A stretch of DNA of 64,000 nt from Kitasatospora aureofaciens (GCF_001188955.3 NZ_JPRF03000032.1:1-64000), one strand, 5' to 3'. Shown: positions 28,601-36,940, numbered from the stretch's first letter. The notes: a model not told the origin generated them from the sequence alone. Numbers and translations are program-made.

Positions 28601-29869
28601 TCAGGCGGGGTCCGTCACCGTGCGCCCGGTGGCGAGGACCACCAGGCCGCCGAGGGCGGCGAGGCCCAGCAGGACGGCGGCGAAGACGGTGGCGCCGCTG
28701 GTCAGGCCCACCGCGTCGCTGAGGTAGCCGGCCGAGACCGGCAGCAGTCCGGCCGGGACGTAACCGCCCACGTTGAACGCGGCGTTGGCCTCGGCGAGGC
28801 GCTGCGGCGGGATGCCGGCGTTGAGCAGCGACAGGCCGCCGAGCTGGTCCATGCCCTGGCCCGCCCCGGCCAGCAGCGCGGCGAGGACGAGCACTGCCAC
28901 CGCCTCGGTGTGCACGGCCACGGCCAGGGTGACCATGCTCAGCGCGGTGGCCGCTGCGCCGGCGGTCAGGACGGTGCGGCGGCGCAGCCTCTGGACGGCG
29001 AACTGCACTCCGGTGGCGGCGAGGAACATCGCGAAGGCCATGGCGCCGGCGACGATCCGGTTGGTGGTGCCGAGCAGACCGGACAGCAGCGAGGGGCCGA
29101 GCGAGAGCACGAACGAGGTGGCGGTGATGCCGGGCGCGAACACCGCGATGCCGAGGGCGAGTTGACGGCCGTTGCCGCGCGGGACGCCGGGCACCCGTAT
29201 CCAGGCGCCCCGGCCGCCGCCCTCGGGCCGGCGCACCGGCATCCGCAGCACGACCAGCACCGCCCCGGCCAGGACCGCGGCCTCGACGACGAAGACGGTG
29301 GTGGTCGGCGCGGGCGCCAGCTCGGAGAGCACTCCGGCCAGCAGCGGGCCCAGGCCGGCGCCGAAGACCATCGCACAGGAGGCCAGCAGGGCGGCGGTCC
29401 GCTTGCGCTCGGGCCCGGCGACGTCGGTGACCGCGGCCATCCCGGCCGAGACCACGGCGCCGACCGCGATGCCGGTGAACAGCCGCGCCACGATCAGTGC
29501 GGCGACGCTGGTGGCGGTCCCGAAGATCAGGCAGGCGGTGAGGCCGAGCGCCAGGGCGGGCAGCAGGACGGGCTTGCGGCCGACCCGGTCGGAGGCCACT
29601 CCGGAGACCAGCAGTGAGCCGATCAGGCCGACGATGTAGAAGGCGAACACCACGGTCAGGGTGCCCTTGGAGAAGCCGATGTCGTGCTGCCACAGCACGT
29701 ACAGGGGGGTGGCGGCGTTGGAGAGCACGAACACGGCGGTGACCGGGTAGGCGGCCAGCCAGATCCACCACAGGGGTGCGGATGCGGTGGGGGGTGCGGG
29801 TGCGGGTGCGGTGGGGGCCGACCGGTGCGGTTCCGTCGGCCGGTCGGGGGTGGTCCGGGTCGCGGGCAT
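28601..29869 (-). CDS. Major facilitator superfamily efflux transporter
   Basis: A 422-aa polytopic protein with about 12 hydrophobic segments. The loop after TM2 reads GVASDRVGRKPVLLP, the MFS signature, and residues 100-130 match drug/metabolite exporters (ARLFTGIAVGAVVSAGMAAV). The N-terminal 30 residues are Pro/Ala/Thr-rich and cytoplasmic. Start ATG 29869 has a GGGAGGGA site. It is divergent from an ArsR regulator over a duplicated operator, with its -10 box (TAGGTT, 29928-29923) lying between the two copies, so it is very likely repressed by that regulator. Substrate unknown. Confidence 0.9.
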   Translation of the reverse strand: MPATRTTPDRPTEPHRSAPTAPAPAPPTASAPLWWIWLAAYPVTAVFVLSNAATPLYVLWQHDIGFSKGTLTVVFAFYIVGLIGSLLVSGVASDRVGRKPVLLPALALGLTACLIFGTATSVAALIVARLFTGIAVGAVVSAGMAAVTDVAGPERKRTAALLASCAMVFGAGLGPLLAGVLSELAPAPTTTVFVVEAAVLAGAVLVVLRMPVRRPEGGGRGAWIRVPGVPRGNGRQLALGIAVFAPGITATSFVLSLGPSLLSGLLGTTNRIVAGAMAFAMFLAATGVQFAVQRLRRRTVLTAGAAATALSMVTLAVAVHTEAVAVLVLAALLAGAGQGMDQLGGLSLLNAGIPPQRLAEANAAFNVGGYVPAGLLPVSAGYLSDAVGLTSGATVFAAVLLGLAALGGLVVLATGRTVTDPA

Positions 29870-29905
29870 GACTGTTCCCTCCCGAGGTGCGCTGCTGGTC
29901 CGCAG

Positions 29906-29925
29906 CAGTACGAGTTGAGTCGAAC
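29906..29925. promoter_or_regulatory. ArsR operator candidate, copy 1
   Basis: CAGTACGA-GTTGAG-TCGAAC. The left arm and spacer repeat those of copy 2 28 bp away; the right half is degenerate. Lies downstream of the MFS -10 box. Confidence 0.5.
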
Positions 29926-29933
29926 CTAGCATG

Positions 29934-29955
29934 CAGTACGATTTGAGTCGTACTG
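29934..29955. promoter_or_regulatory. ArsR operator candidate, copy 2 (perfect dyad)
   Basis: CAGTACGA-TTTGAG-TCGTACTG: perfect 8-bp inverted repeat with a 6-bp centre, between the divergent MFS and ArsR genes and upstream of the MFS -10 box. Shape and position are those of an ArsR operator. Confidence 0.65.
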
Positions 29956-30022
29956 ATTGCTGATGCCGAGTCACGGCGCCGCACGCGCCGACGAAGCCTT
30001 GGGAACGTGAGGAGTCGAGGAG

Positions 30023-30406
30023 TTGACCAGGCCCGTGACCACGGCCGGTGCACCCGCCGTCAAGGTGCTCCCCGAGCCGGCCGACCTGCCGGCGCCGCTG
30101 CCCGAGCCGGGCATCGACGAACTGCGGCTGGAGACCGTCCTCGGAGCGCTCAGCGACCCGCTGCGGCTGACCATCGTCCGGAAGCTGCTGCTGGAGTCCG
30201 AGGACTTCGACCACTCCTGCGGGTGGTTCGGGCTCGACCGGCCCAAGTCCTCGCTCACCCACCACTTCAGGGCGTTGCGCGAGGCCGGGATCACCCGGCA
30301 GCGCCAGTACGGGCTGGAGCGGCGCAGCCACGTACGGGTCGAGGACCTCGACGCCCGCTTCCCCGGGCTGCTCGACCTGGTGGCCGCCTGGACCCCGCAG
30401 GGCTGA
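30023..30406 (+). CDS. ArsR-family winged-helix repressor
   Basis: A small regulator (127 aa from TTG 30023, or 123 from GTG 30035). The winged helix reads LSDPLRLTIVRKLLL, then SSLTHHFRALREAGITR (recognition helix) and the wing around RQYGLERRSHVRV. There is no CxC metal-binding motif in the DNA-binding helix, so it is probably not a classical arsenic or cadmium sensor; the single DHSCGWFG cysteine could be a redox or ligand site. Divergent from the MFS exporter with operators between them, so it likely represses the transporter and itself. Confidence 0.85.
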   Translation: MTRPVTTAGAPAVKVLPEPADLPAPLPEPGIDELRLETVLGALSDPLRLTIVRKLLLESEDFDHSCGWFGLDRPKSSLTHHFRALREAGITRQRQYGLERRSHVRVEDLDARFPGLLDLVAAWTPQG

Positions 30407-30489
30407 CGCGCCGCCTCGGGCGTGGTACCGGGGTGCGGTGCGGGATCATGGGTGGGTATCCCTGACCTCGTTTGCCGAAGGACCCGACC

Positions 30490-31068
30490 GTGGCCCAGAT
30501 CGTCCTCTTCCACTCCTCGCACGGCCTGAACCCGGCCGTGCGCGGCGCCGCCGACCGGCTGCGCGCCGCCGGGCACACCGTGCACACGCCGGACCTGTTC
30601 GAGGGGCGCACCTTCGACGACTCCGAGGCCTCCCGGACCTACCAGGAGGAGGTCGGCGGCGGGGACGAGCTGCTCCGGCGCGCGGTGACCGCCTCCGCCC
30701 CGCTGTCCGAGGGCGGGCTGGTGTACGCCGGGATCGGGCTCGGCGGCGCGATCGCGCAGAACCTGGCGCTGGCGGACGAGAAGGCGCGCGGACTGCTGCT
30801 CCTGCACGGCACCTCGGACCTGCGTGAGGACGCGGTGACCGGCGTCCCGGTGCAGCTGCACATGGCGGAGCCGGACCCGCACGAGCCGGAGGACTGGCTG
30901 AACGCCTGGTACCTGCGGATGCGGCGGGCGGGCGCGGAGGTCGAGGTGCACCGCTACCAGGGCGCCGGGCACCTGTTCACCGACCCGGACCTGGACGACT
31001 ACGACGCGGAGGCGGCGGAGCGGGCCTGGGCGGCGGCGCTGGACTTCCTCGCGGACCTGGAGGAGTAG
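30490..31068 (+). CDS. Dienelactone hydrolase-like alpha/beta protein lacking the nucleophile
   Basis: A 192-aa alpha/beta-fold protein of the dienelactone hydrolase family (IVLFHSSHGLNPAV, LLLLHGTSDL, ending with RYQGAGHLFTD, which supplies the catalytic His region). At the nucleophile elbow, where the family has GxCxG or GxSxG, it reads GIGLGG, so residue 83 is Gly. It may be a non-catalytic homologue or use another residue. Start GTG 30490 has AAGGA about 8 nt upstream; TTG 30472 is possible. Follows the ArsR gene by 83 nt. Confidence 0.82.
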   Translation: MAQIVLFHSSHGLNPAVRGAADRLRAAGHTVHTPDLFEGRTFDDSEASRTYQEEVGGGDELLRRAVTASAPLSEGGLVYAGIGLGGAIAQNLALADEKARGLLLLHGTSDLREDAVTGVPVQLHMAEPDPHEPEDWLNAWYLRMRRAGAEVEVHRYQGAGHLFTDPDLDDYDAEAAERAWAAALDFLADLEE

Positions 31069-31080
31069 CGGGCCCGCCGG

Positions 31081-31140
31081 CCCCCGCCGCGGCCCCGGAG
31101 GGAATGGGCGGTCTACGGCCGGACCGGGCCGCGGCGGGGG
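31081..31140. terminator. Bidirectional hairpin between converging genes
   Basis: A perfect 15-bp GC stem (31081-31095 with 31126-31140) with a 30-nt loop; the right arm lies within the last codons of the minus-strand Lrp gene. It can end transcripts from both sides. Confidence 0.55.
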
Positions 31141-31559
31141 AGGGTCTGGCTGTAGACGACGCTGGTGGTGGTGGAGCCGAAGCCGGCGAGGGAGTCCACC
31201 AGGGTCTCCAGGTGCTCCATGGAGGTCGCGGCGATCTTGAGGGTGTAGCAGTCGTCGCCGGTGGTGCGCAGGCACTCCAGGATCTCGCGGCGCCGGGCGA
31301 GCAGCTCGTGCAGCGGCTGGTGGCGGTTGCCCGGGTACTTCAGCCGGACGACGGCGAGCACCGGGTAGCCGACCTTGGCCAGGTCGACGGTGGCGTGGTA
31401 GCCGGTGATGACGCCCAGCGACTCCAGGTTCCGCACCCGCTCGGTGGTGGCGGACGCGCTCAGGTTGACGCGTCGGCCCAGCTCGCTGAGGGAGATCCGG
31501 CCCTCCTGCTGGAGCTGTTCGATGATCGCCCAGTCGGTCTCGTCGAGATTCGCGGCCAT
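31113..31559 (-). CDS. Lrp/AsnC-family transcriptional regulator
   Basis: A 148-aa regulator with N-terminal helix-turn-helix (LDETDWAIIEQLQQEGRIS, then LSASATTERVRNLESLG) and a C-terminal RAM ligand-sensing domain (GDDCYTLKIAATSMEHLETLVDSL). Family members sense amino acids as octamers. ATG 31559. It is divergent from the oxidoreductase-deaminase pair, about 93 nt apart, so it may control that pair; no clear operator was identified. Confidence 0.9.
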   Translation of the reverse strand: MAANLDETDWAIIEQLQQEGRISLSELGRRVNLSASATTERVRNLESLGVITGYHATVDLAKVGYPVLAVVRLKYPGNRHQPLHELLARRREILECLRTTGDDCYTLKIAATSMEHLETLVDSLAGFGSTTTSVVYSQTLPRRGPVRP

Positions 31560-31652
31560 CCGGCGATATTACCGGGACATTCGCGGCGGGAGGCCGTCTC
31601 TACCGGGAGGATCGGGTTCCCCGCGCGATGTGCCCGGGAATAGCCTCGTGGC

Positions 31653-32468
31653 ATGCAACTTGGCGTCAACGTACCGAACTTCGGGCCCGGAACCGACCCC
31701 GGACTGTTGCGCGACTGGGCGCGGGTCGTCGAGGGGCTCGGGTTCGACCTGGTGATGGTGTCCGACCACGTCGCCGTGACGGCGGACGTGGCCGAGCGCT
31801 ACCCGGAACCCTTCTACGACCCCTTCGCGACGCTGTCCTGGCTGGCCGGAGTGACCGACGGACGGCTGCGGCTGGGCACGACCGTCCTGGTGCTGCCGTA
31901 CCGCAACCCGCTGCTGGTGGCGCGGATGTCCAGCAGCCTGCACCGGCTCAGCGGCGGCCAGTTCGTGCTCGGCGTCGGCCTCGGCTGGGCGCGGCAGGAG
32001 TTCGAGGCGCTCGGGGTGCCGTTCGGCGCGCGGGGCCGGCTGACGGACGAGTACCTGTGGGCCGTGCGGGAGTCCTGGGTGAAGCAGGGCGACGGCGCCG
32101 CCGCTCCCGTGTGGGTCGGGGGCCACAGCGAGGCGGCGATCCGACGGGCGGCGGAGCTCGGCGACGCCTGGCACCCGCTGCGGCTGCCCGTGGAGCGGAT
32201 GCGGTCGGTGCTGGAGCGGCACGAGCTGCCCGGCTTCGCGCCGCGGGTCGCCCTGCGGCTGACGGACGAACCGGTGCCCGGCCCGGACCGGCCCGCCGGG
32301 GTCGGCGACCTGGAACAGGTGGTGGCCGACTTGCGGGAACTGCACGGACTCGGGGCCGAGGCCGTGGTGCTGGACCCGTACCACGGCGACCCGGAGGAGA
32401 CCCGGCGGCCCGAGACCGCCTGGCGGGCGCTGACGGCGGTGTCCGAGGCGTGGAGGAGGAGTTCGTGA
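31653..32468 (+). CDS. LLM-class F420-dependent oxidoreductase
   Basis: A 271-aa luciferase-like TIM-barrel protein. Typical segments: LGVNVPNFGPG at the N-terminus, GFDLVMVSDHVAV, LRLGTTVLVLPYRNPLLVARM and FVLGVGLGWARQEFEALGV. This subgroup in actinomycetes usually uses coenzyme F420, but cofactor choice cannot be proven from sequence. The stop overlaps the deaminase start (GTGA), so the two are coupled, which hints at a common nucleoside- or purine-related task. Divergent from the Lrp regulator. Confidence 0.88.
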   Translation: MQLGVNVPNFGPGTDPGLLRDWARVVEGLGFDLVMVSDHVAVTADVAERYPEPFYDPFATLSWLAGVTDGRLRLGTTVLVLPYRNPLLVARMSSSLHRLSGGQFVLGVGLGWARQEFEALGVPFGARGRLTDEYLWAVRESWVKQGDGAAAPVWVGGHSEAAIRRAAELGDAWHPLRLPVERMRSVLERHELPGFAPRVALRLTDEPVPGPDRPAGVGDLEQVVADLRELHGLGAEAVVLDPYHGDPEETRRPETAWRALTAVSEAWRRSS

Positions 32469-32902
32469 TCACGACGGCTGACGAGGCGCTGCTGCGGCGC
32501 GCGATCGGGATCGCCGCGAGGGCCGTGGAACTCGGGGACGCGCCGTACGGCTCGCTGCTGGCCGGACCGGACGGGACGGTGCTGGCCGAGGCGCACAACA
32601 CCGTCCGGCGGGACGACGACATCACGGCGCACCCGGAACTCAAGCTCGCCCGCTGGGCCGCCCGGGTGCTCGACGAGGAGGCGGCCGCGCGTGCCACCCT
32701 GTACACCAGCTGCCAGCCGTGCGGCATGTGCGCGGGGGCACTGGTCCGCTCGGGCATCGGGCGGGTCGTGTACGCGCTGGCGACCGCGCAACTGGTCGAG
32801 CTCAACCCGGCCTCGGGGGCCTGGCCGGTGGTGGCGCACGACGGGCCGGCGCTGTTCGACGAGGCGCGGGGGCCGATCGAGGCGTACTACCGGGAGGGCT
32901 GA
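32465..32902 (+). CDS. Cytidine/deoxycytidylate-type nucleoside deaminase
   Basis: A 145-aa zinc-dependent deaminase. The zinc site is AHPELKLAR (His and proton-shuttle Glu) plus TSCQPCGMC (two Cys), the pattern of the guanine/cytosine/tRNA-adenosine deaminase group. The small size and the lack of an extended C-terminal helix argue against TadA. GTG 32465 overlaps the previous stop. Substrate unknown; guanine or a modified base is plausible. The next gene starts 54 nt on with its own promoter. Confidence 0.87.
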   Translation: MITTADEALLRRAIGIAARAVELGDAPYGSLLAGPDGTVLAEAHNTVRRDDDITAHPELKLARWAARVLDEEAAARATLYTSCQPCGMCAGALVRSGIGRVVYALATAQLVELNPASGAWPVVAHDGPALFDEARGPIEAYYREG

Positions 32903-32917
32903 ACGCGGGGGCGGGAG

Positions 32918-32948
32918 TTGACCCTCACGTGACGTGAGGTCCTACGGT
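32918..32948 (+). promoter_or_regulatory. MerR-type promoter with operator dyad
   Basis: TTGACC (32918-32923) and TACGGT (32943-32948) are separated by 19 nt, the over-long spacing of MerR-activated promoters. The spacer holds a perfect dyad CCTCACGT-G-ACGTGAGG (32923-32939), where a MerR dimer would bind. The ATG at 32957 is 8 nt after the -10 box, so the mRNA is probably leaderless. Confidence 0.7.
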
Positions 32949-32956
32949 CTCGGGGC

Positions 32957-33850
32957 ATGGAGATCGTGGTTCATGACACGGCGAGCGCGATGCTCGAACT
33001 GCTGCGGCGACCGGTCGGCGAGCGGGCCGGCGCATTGCGGGAGATGTACCGGCCGCTGGAGGGCGCGATGTCCCGGGTGATGGGGCCGGTGGATCTGGTG
33101 GGGCTGCACCAGGCGATGGGGAGCGGGTTCCGGCTCGACCGGGACGACGAGCGGTACCTGCCCGCGGTGCGGCGGATGCGGGAGGAGGGGGTGTGGAGCA
33201 GGGTCGAGGAGTCGGTCCGGGCCGCGTGGCAGCGGATCGACGCCGCGGTGCCGGGTGTGCGGCACGCCGAGACGGTGCACGTGGTGCTGGTGCTCGGCAA
33301 CCCGGACGACGAGCACCTGACCGTCCGCAGCGGCGGCTACTTCGGGATGGGCGGGATCCCCGGGGCGATCCAGCTGGTGATGTGGCCGACCGAGACGAGC
33401 CTGGCGAAGATCGGTCACGCCGCGGCGCACGAGGTCCACCACAACGTCCGGTACGCCAACGTGGTGTGGGACCCGGCGACGGTCACCGTCGGCGAGCAGG
33501 TCGTGGCGGAGGGCCTGGCCGAGGCCTTCGTACGGGAGTTGGCGGGGGAGGACGCCCTGGGCCCGTGGTCGACGGCGCTCACCGGCCCCGAGTTGGACGG
33601 CGCGTACGAGCGGATCACGGCCGCGATCGACGTGACGGGGATGGGGAACCTGCCGCCGTACGTCTTCGGGGACGCGACCGCGCTGCGGCTGGGGCACGAG
33701 CCGGTCGGGCTGCCGGACTTCGCCGGGTACGGTGCCGGGCTGCGGATCGCCGACGCGCACCTGGCGGCCTCGGGGCTGACCGCCGCGCAGAGCGTGGCGC
33801 TGCCGGTGGGCGAGGTTCTGGCCAACGCGGGGGTGCGGACCGGGGCGTGA
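32957..33850 (+). CDS. DUF2268-type putative zinc metalloprotease
   Basis: A 297-aa protein with HEVHH (HExxH, His158-Glu159-His162) followed by GEQVVAEGLAEAFVREL, the arrangement of the predicted Zn-dependent proteases of DUF2268. No signal peptide or membrane segment is visible, so it is likely cytoplasmic. It sits alone behind a MerR-type promoter (32918-32948) and is convergent with the class A PBP gene, with a strong hairpin between them. The natural substrate is unknown; the promoter suggests it is induced by a small molecule. Confidence 0.82.
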   Translation: MEIVVHDTASAMLELLRRPVGERAGALREMYRPLEGAMSRVMGPVDLVGLHQAMGSGFRLDRDDERYLPAVRRMREEGVWSRVEESVRAAWQRIDAAVPGVRHAETVHVVLVLGNPDDEHLTVRSGGYFGMGGIPGAIQLVMWPTETSLAKIGHAAAHEVHHNVRYANVVWDPATVTVGEQVVAEGLAEAFVRELAGEDALGPWSTALTGPELDGAYERITAAIDVTGMGNLPPYVFGDATALRLGHEPVGLPDFAGYGAGLRIADAHLAASGLTAAQSVALPVGEVLANAGVRTGA

Positions 33851-33936
33851 GGGGGGAGACGGGTCGGTCGGCGGGGCGCGCGAGGGGACGCCCCGGCGGC
33901 TGCGCCGCCCTGGTCCCGGATGCTTCACCGGTGCTC

Positions 33937-33966
33937 CACCCCGCCGAGCCGGTGCTCGGCGGGGTG
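33937..33966. terminator. Bidirectional terminator, protease / class A PBP
   Basis: Perfect 13-bp stem (33937-33949 with 33954-33966) and a CGGT loop between two converging genes. No T-run. Confidence 0.75.
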
Positions 33967-33989
33967 AAGTGCCGTGGGGGTGGGGCCGG

Positions 33990-36200
33990 TCAGTGCTGGG
34001 AGCCGGAGGGGGTGGTGCTCGGGGCGTCGGTGCTTCCGGTGGGGCTTCCGGTGGTGCTCGGGTCGGGCTTGGTGACCGGGTCGGGGATGTCAGCCATCGG
34101 CAGGGACTGCTTGGGCGTGCCGCGCAGGGCGTCGTTCATGGCGACCCGCCAGATCGGGCCGGGGCCGTCGGCGCCGAACACCTCGGTGTGGTAGTCCCCG
34201 TTGATGGTGATGTCGCGCATCTCGACGCCGCCCGCCGGGCCGCCGAGCCAGACGGCGGTGGCCAGCTGCGGGGTGTAGCCGTCGAACCAGGCGGCCCTCT
34301 TGTGGTCGGAGGTGCCGGTCTTGCCCGCGATCTGCCGGTTGTCCTCCAGGTGGAGCTCCGAGCCGGTGCCGCCGTCCTTGGTCACGCCGTTCAGGACGGT
34401 GTTCATCTCCTGTGCCGTCGTCTCGGAGAAGGCCCGCTCGCAGTGGCCGGCCGGGACGGGGACGTCCTTGCCGTCCACGGTGGTGATCTTGGTGATGGCG
34501 ATCGGGTCGCAGTGGGTGCCTTCGGCGGCGAAGGTGGCGTACACGCCCGCCATGGTCAGCGGGCTCATCTCCTCCACGCCCAGGGCCATCGCGGGGACCT
34601 CCTCCAGTGGCTTGCCGCTGGCCTTGGCGGTGATGCCGAGCTTGTTGGCCATCTGCTTGACCGCGCAGAGGCCGATCTCCTGCTCCATCAGCACGAAGTA
34701 GGTGTTGACCGACCGGGCCATCGCCTCCTTCAGCTGGTACGTGCCCTTCTCGCTCGCGGACTCGTTGGGCACCACTGTCCTGGGCCTGGTCTCGTTGCGC
34801 CAAGTCCCCTCGCAGGTCTTCATGGTCGGGTACTCGATCTTGTTCGGGGTCGTGTACTCCTGGACCGGCGGCAGTCCCGCCTCCAGCGCCGCGGCCGCGA
34901 CGACCGGCTTGAACGTGGAGCCGGGCTGGAAGCCGTTGCCGCCGCCCATCGCGGCGTCGACGTTGAGGTTGACGACGGTCTGGTTCTTGGTCGTGTCCAG
35001 GCCGTACGGGCGGGTCTGGGCCATGGCGAGGATCTTGCCGGTGCCCGGCTCGACCATGCTGGCGGCGGCGGAGACGGTGTCGGTGACGGCCACCTTGCTG
35101 CTCACCGCGTTCTGGGCGGCGGCCTGCTTGTCCGGGTCGAGGGTGGTGTGGATGTTCAGGCCGCCGGTGTCCCAGAGCTTCTTGCGGTCCTCGGCGCTCT
35201 TGCCGAAGGCCGGGTCCTGCTTGACGACGTTGCGGACGTAGTCGCAGAAGAAGCCCATGCCTGCCTTGGCGGTGATGCAACCGTTGTGCGGCTCCTTGTA
35301 CTTGAGGCCCAGTGGGGCGGCCTTGGCCTCCTTCGCCTGGCCGGCGGTGATGTGCCTGTTCTCCAGCATCTTGTCGATGACGGTGTCCCGGCGCTTCTGC
35401 GCGGCCTGAGGGTGCAGCTTCGGGTCGTACTGCGACGGGTTCTGGACGAGGCCGGCGAGGGTGGCGGCCTCGGCGATGGTCAGGTCCTTGTTGTCCTTGC
35501 TGAAGTAGCGCTGGGAGGCGGCCTCCACGCCGTAGGCGCCGTTCCCGTAGTACGTGATGTTGAGGTAGTTGGTGAGGATCTGGTCCTTGGGCAGGTCCTC
35601 CTCCAGCTTGATCGCGATCTTGAGCTCCTGGATCTTGCGGCCCAGGGTCTTGCGCTGGGCCTCCAGGACGGCGCCCTTGTTGTCGCCGGCCTTCTCCACG
35701 TTGACGTTCTTCACGTACTGCTGGGTGAGGGTGGAGGCGCCCTGGGAGGCGGTGCCGCTCTCCGCGTTCTTGCTCAGTGCGCGGAGGACGCCCTTGAGGT
35801 CGACGGCGCCGTGCTCGTAGAAGCGGGCGTCCTCGATGTCGACCTGGGCCTGGCGCATGTACGGCGACATCTGGTCGGGGGGCAGGACGGTGCGGTCGCG
35901 CTCGTAGACCTTCGCGATCAGGCCGCCCTTGGCGTCGAAGATCTGGGTGGCCTGGGTGAGCGGCGGGGTCTTGAAGTCGTCGGGAATGTCGTCGAAGCCC
36001 TCCGCCGTGCTCTTGGCGGTCAGTCCGATGCCACCGGCGACCGGTAGGGCGAGGCCCGCCAGCAGCACGCCTGACACGACGCTCACCCCTACGAAGGTCG
36101 CACCGGAGCGGGCCAGCCGGAGCGGCGTCCTGCGGGGCGGGCGGGGGTCGGCGGCGTGGTCGTCGGAGGAATTCCGTATCGGAGAGGGATTCGATTCCAT
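33990..36200 (-). CDS. Class A (bifunctional) penicillin-binding protein
   Basis: A 736-aa membrane-anchored glycosyltransferase-transpeptidase. After a basic cytoplasmic tail and one membrane segment (about 33-55) comes the GT51 domain with DIEDARFYEH (catalytic Glu), GASTLTQQYVKN and RKIQELKIAIKLE, then the transpeptidase with GSTFK (nucleophile Ser), SVNTYF and AGKTGTSDHKRAAW. The C-terminus is a Thr/Ser/Pro/Gly-rich tail. Identity as PBP1A/PonA-like is secure; which of the several Streptomyces class A PBPs it is cannot be told. A TAGCAT box lies 6 nt before ATG 36200, suggesting a leaderless start. Confidence 0.94.
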   Translation of the reverse strand: MESNPSPIRNSSDDHAADPRPPRRTPLRLARSGATFVGVSVVSGVLLAGLALPVAGGIGLTAKSTAEGFDDIPDDFKTPPLTQATQIFDAKGGLIAKVYERDRTVLPPDQMSPYMRQAQVDIEDARFYEHGAVDLKGVLRALSKNAESGTASQGASTLTQQYVKNVNVEKAGDNKGAVLEAQRKTLGRKIQELKIAIKLEEDLPKDQILTNYLNITYYGNGAYGVEAASQRYFSKDNKDLTIAEAATLAGLVQNPSQYDPKLHPQAAQKRRDTVIDKMLENRHITAGQAKEAKAAPLGLKYKEPHNGCITAKAGMGFFCDYVRNVVKQDPAFGKSAEDRKKLWDTGGLNIHTTLDPDKQAAAQNAVSSKVAVTDTVSAAASMVEPGTGKILAMAQTRPYGLDTTKNQTVVNLNVDAAMGGGNGFQPGSTFKPVVAAAALEAGLPPVQEYTTPNKIEYPTMKTCEGTWRNETRPRTVVPNESASEKGTYQLKEAMARSVNTYFVLMEQEIGLCAVKQMANKLGITAKASGKPLEEVPAMALGVEEMSPLTMAGVYATFAAEGTHCDPIAITKITTVDGKDVPVPAGHCERAFSETTAQEMNTVLNGVTKDGGTGSELHLEDNRQIAGKTGTSDHKRAAWFDGYTPQLATAVWLGGPAGGVEMRDITINGDYHTEVFGADGPGPIWRVAMNDALRGTPKQSLPMADIPDPVTKPDPSTTGSPTGSTDAPSTTPSGSQH

Positions 36201-36548
36201 TCCGGAATGCTAACTCCCGGTCCTTGTGGGGCGAACGATTTTCCGGGGGCAAGTGTCACGGGTTTGCAACAGGGGTGGAATTCGGCTTCGAGGAAATTGT
36301 CCGTGTACGAACTCAATGAATGCGGAAGAATTTGGAGATCTGCTGAATGCGCACTCGCTGAGGCCCCCCTGGAGTGCGTCGCCCCTCCCCCTTCCGTGGT
36401 CCGTCATCACTTTGATGCGGTGAGTGGGGCGAAACGTTGCACCCATCCGCGCGGCGGCGTGTCCATCGGGCCGGCGGGGTGCCCGGAAAGCCCTGGCCTG
36501 GGGGCAATTGGAATGCGGGGACGTGGGATTGCTGGTTGGGTGCAGCGC
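36201..36548. other. 348-nt divergent gap, class A PBP / VOC gene
   Basis: Lower in G+C than its flanks, especially 36280-36350. It holds the candidate minus-strand -10 box of the PBP gene (TAGCAT, just before 36200). No convincing plus-strand promoter and no clear gene: the 65-aa frame at 36226-36423 shows no codon bias. Nothing else recognised. Confidence 0.4.
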
Positions 36549-36935
36549 ATGAGCGACGAGAGCGGGGCGCCCGCGCGGTTCAAGGATCTGGCACTGGACG
36601 CACGGGACCACGAGGGGTTGGCGGACTGGTGGTGCGCGGCGATCGGGTACGTGCGCAGGCAGTCGATCGACGGGGTGGAACTGCCGGACGGATGGGGTGT
36701 TCCGATCGTGGATCCGGGCGGGAACGGACCGCTGATCTGGATCAATCCGGTGGCGGAGGCGAAAACGGTCAAGAACCGGATGCACCTGGACGTGTGGGGT
36801 GATGCGGCCCGATTGGTGACGCTCGGGGCGACGGTGGTGCGGGGGCCCAGCGGTGAGGTGCACTGGCATGTGCTGGCGGATCCCGAGGGGAACGAGTTCT
36901 GCGTGTTCGCTCCACGGGACGGCGAGGTCGGCTGA
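36549..36935 (+). CDS. VOC (glyoxalase-like) family protein
   Basis: A 128-aa single VOC fold. It begins with FKDLALDARDHEGLADWWCAAIG, has WINPVAEAKTVKNRMHLDV and ends PEGNEFCVFAP, the pattern of the actinobacterial VOC proteins annotated as glyoxalase-like. Metal ligands may be the His in HLDV and the Glu in GNEFC. I start at ATG 36549 because the open frame upstream shows no codon bias. No partner gene; followed at once by a strong terminator. Confidence 0.82.
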   Translation: MSDESGAPARFKDLALDARDHEGLADWWCAAIGYVRRQSIDGVELPDGWGVPIVDPGGNGPLIWINPVAEAKTVKNRMHLDVWGDAARLVTLGATVVRGPSGEVHWHVLADPEGNEFCVFAPRDGEVG

Positions 36936-36940
36936 CCGGG

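Noticed and set aside
27801..30053. 750-aa minus-strand frame over TetR and MFS genes
   Set aside because: Arg/Pro-rich frame-shifted shadow of the two genes; no domain recognised.
33969..36047. 692-aa plus-strand frame across the class A PBP
   Set aside because: Antisense shadow with Gly/Val/Leu-rich composition; the minus frame carries the GT51 and transpeptidase motifs.
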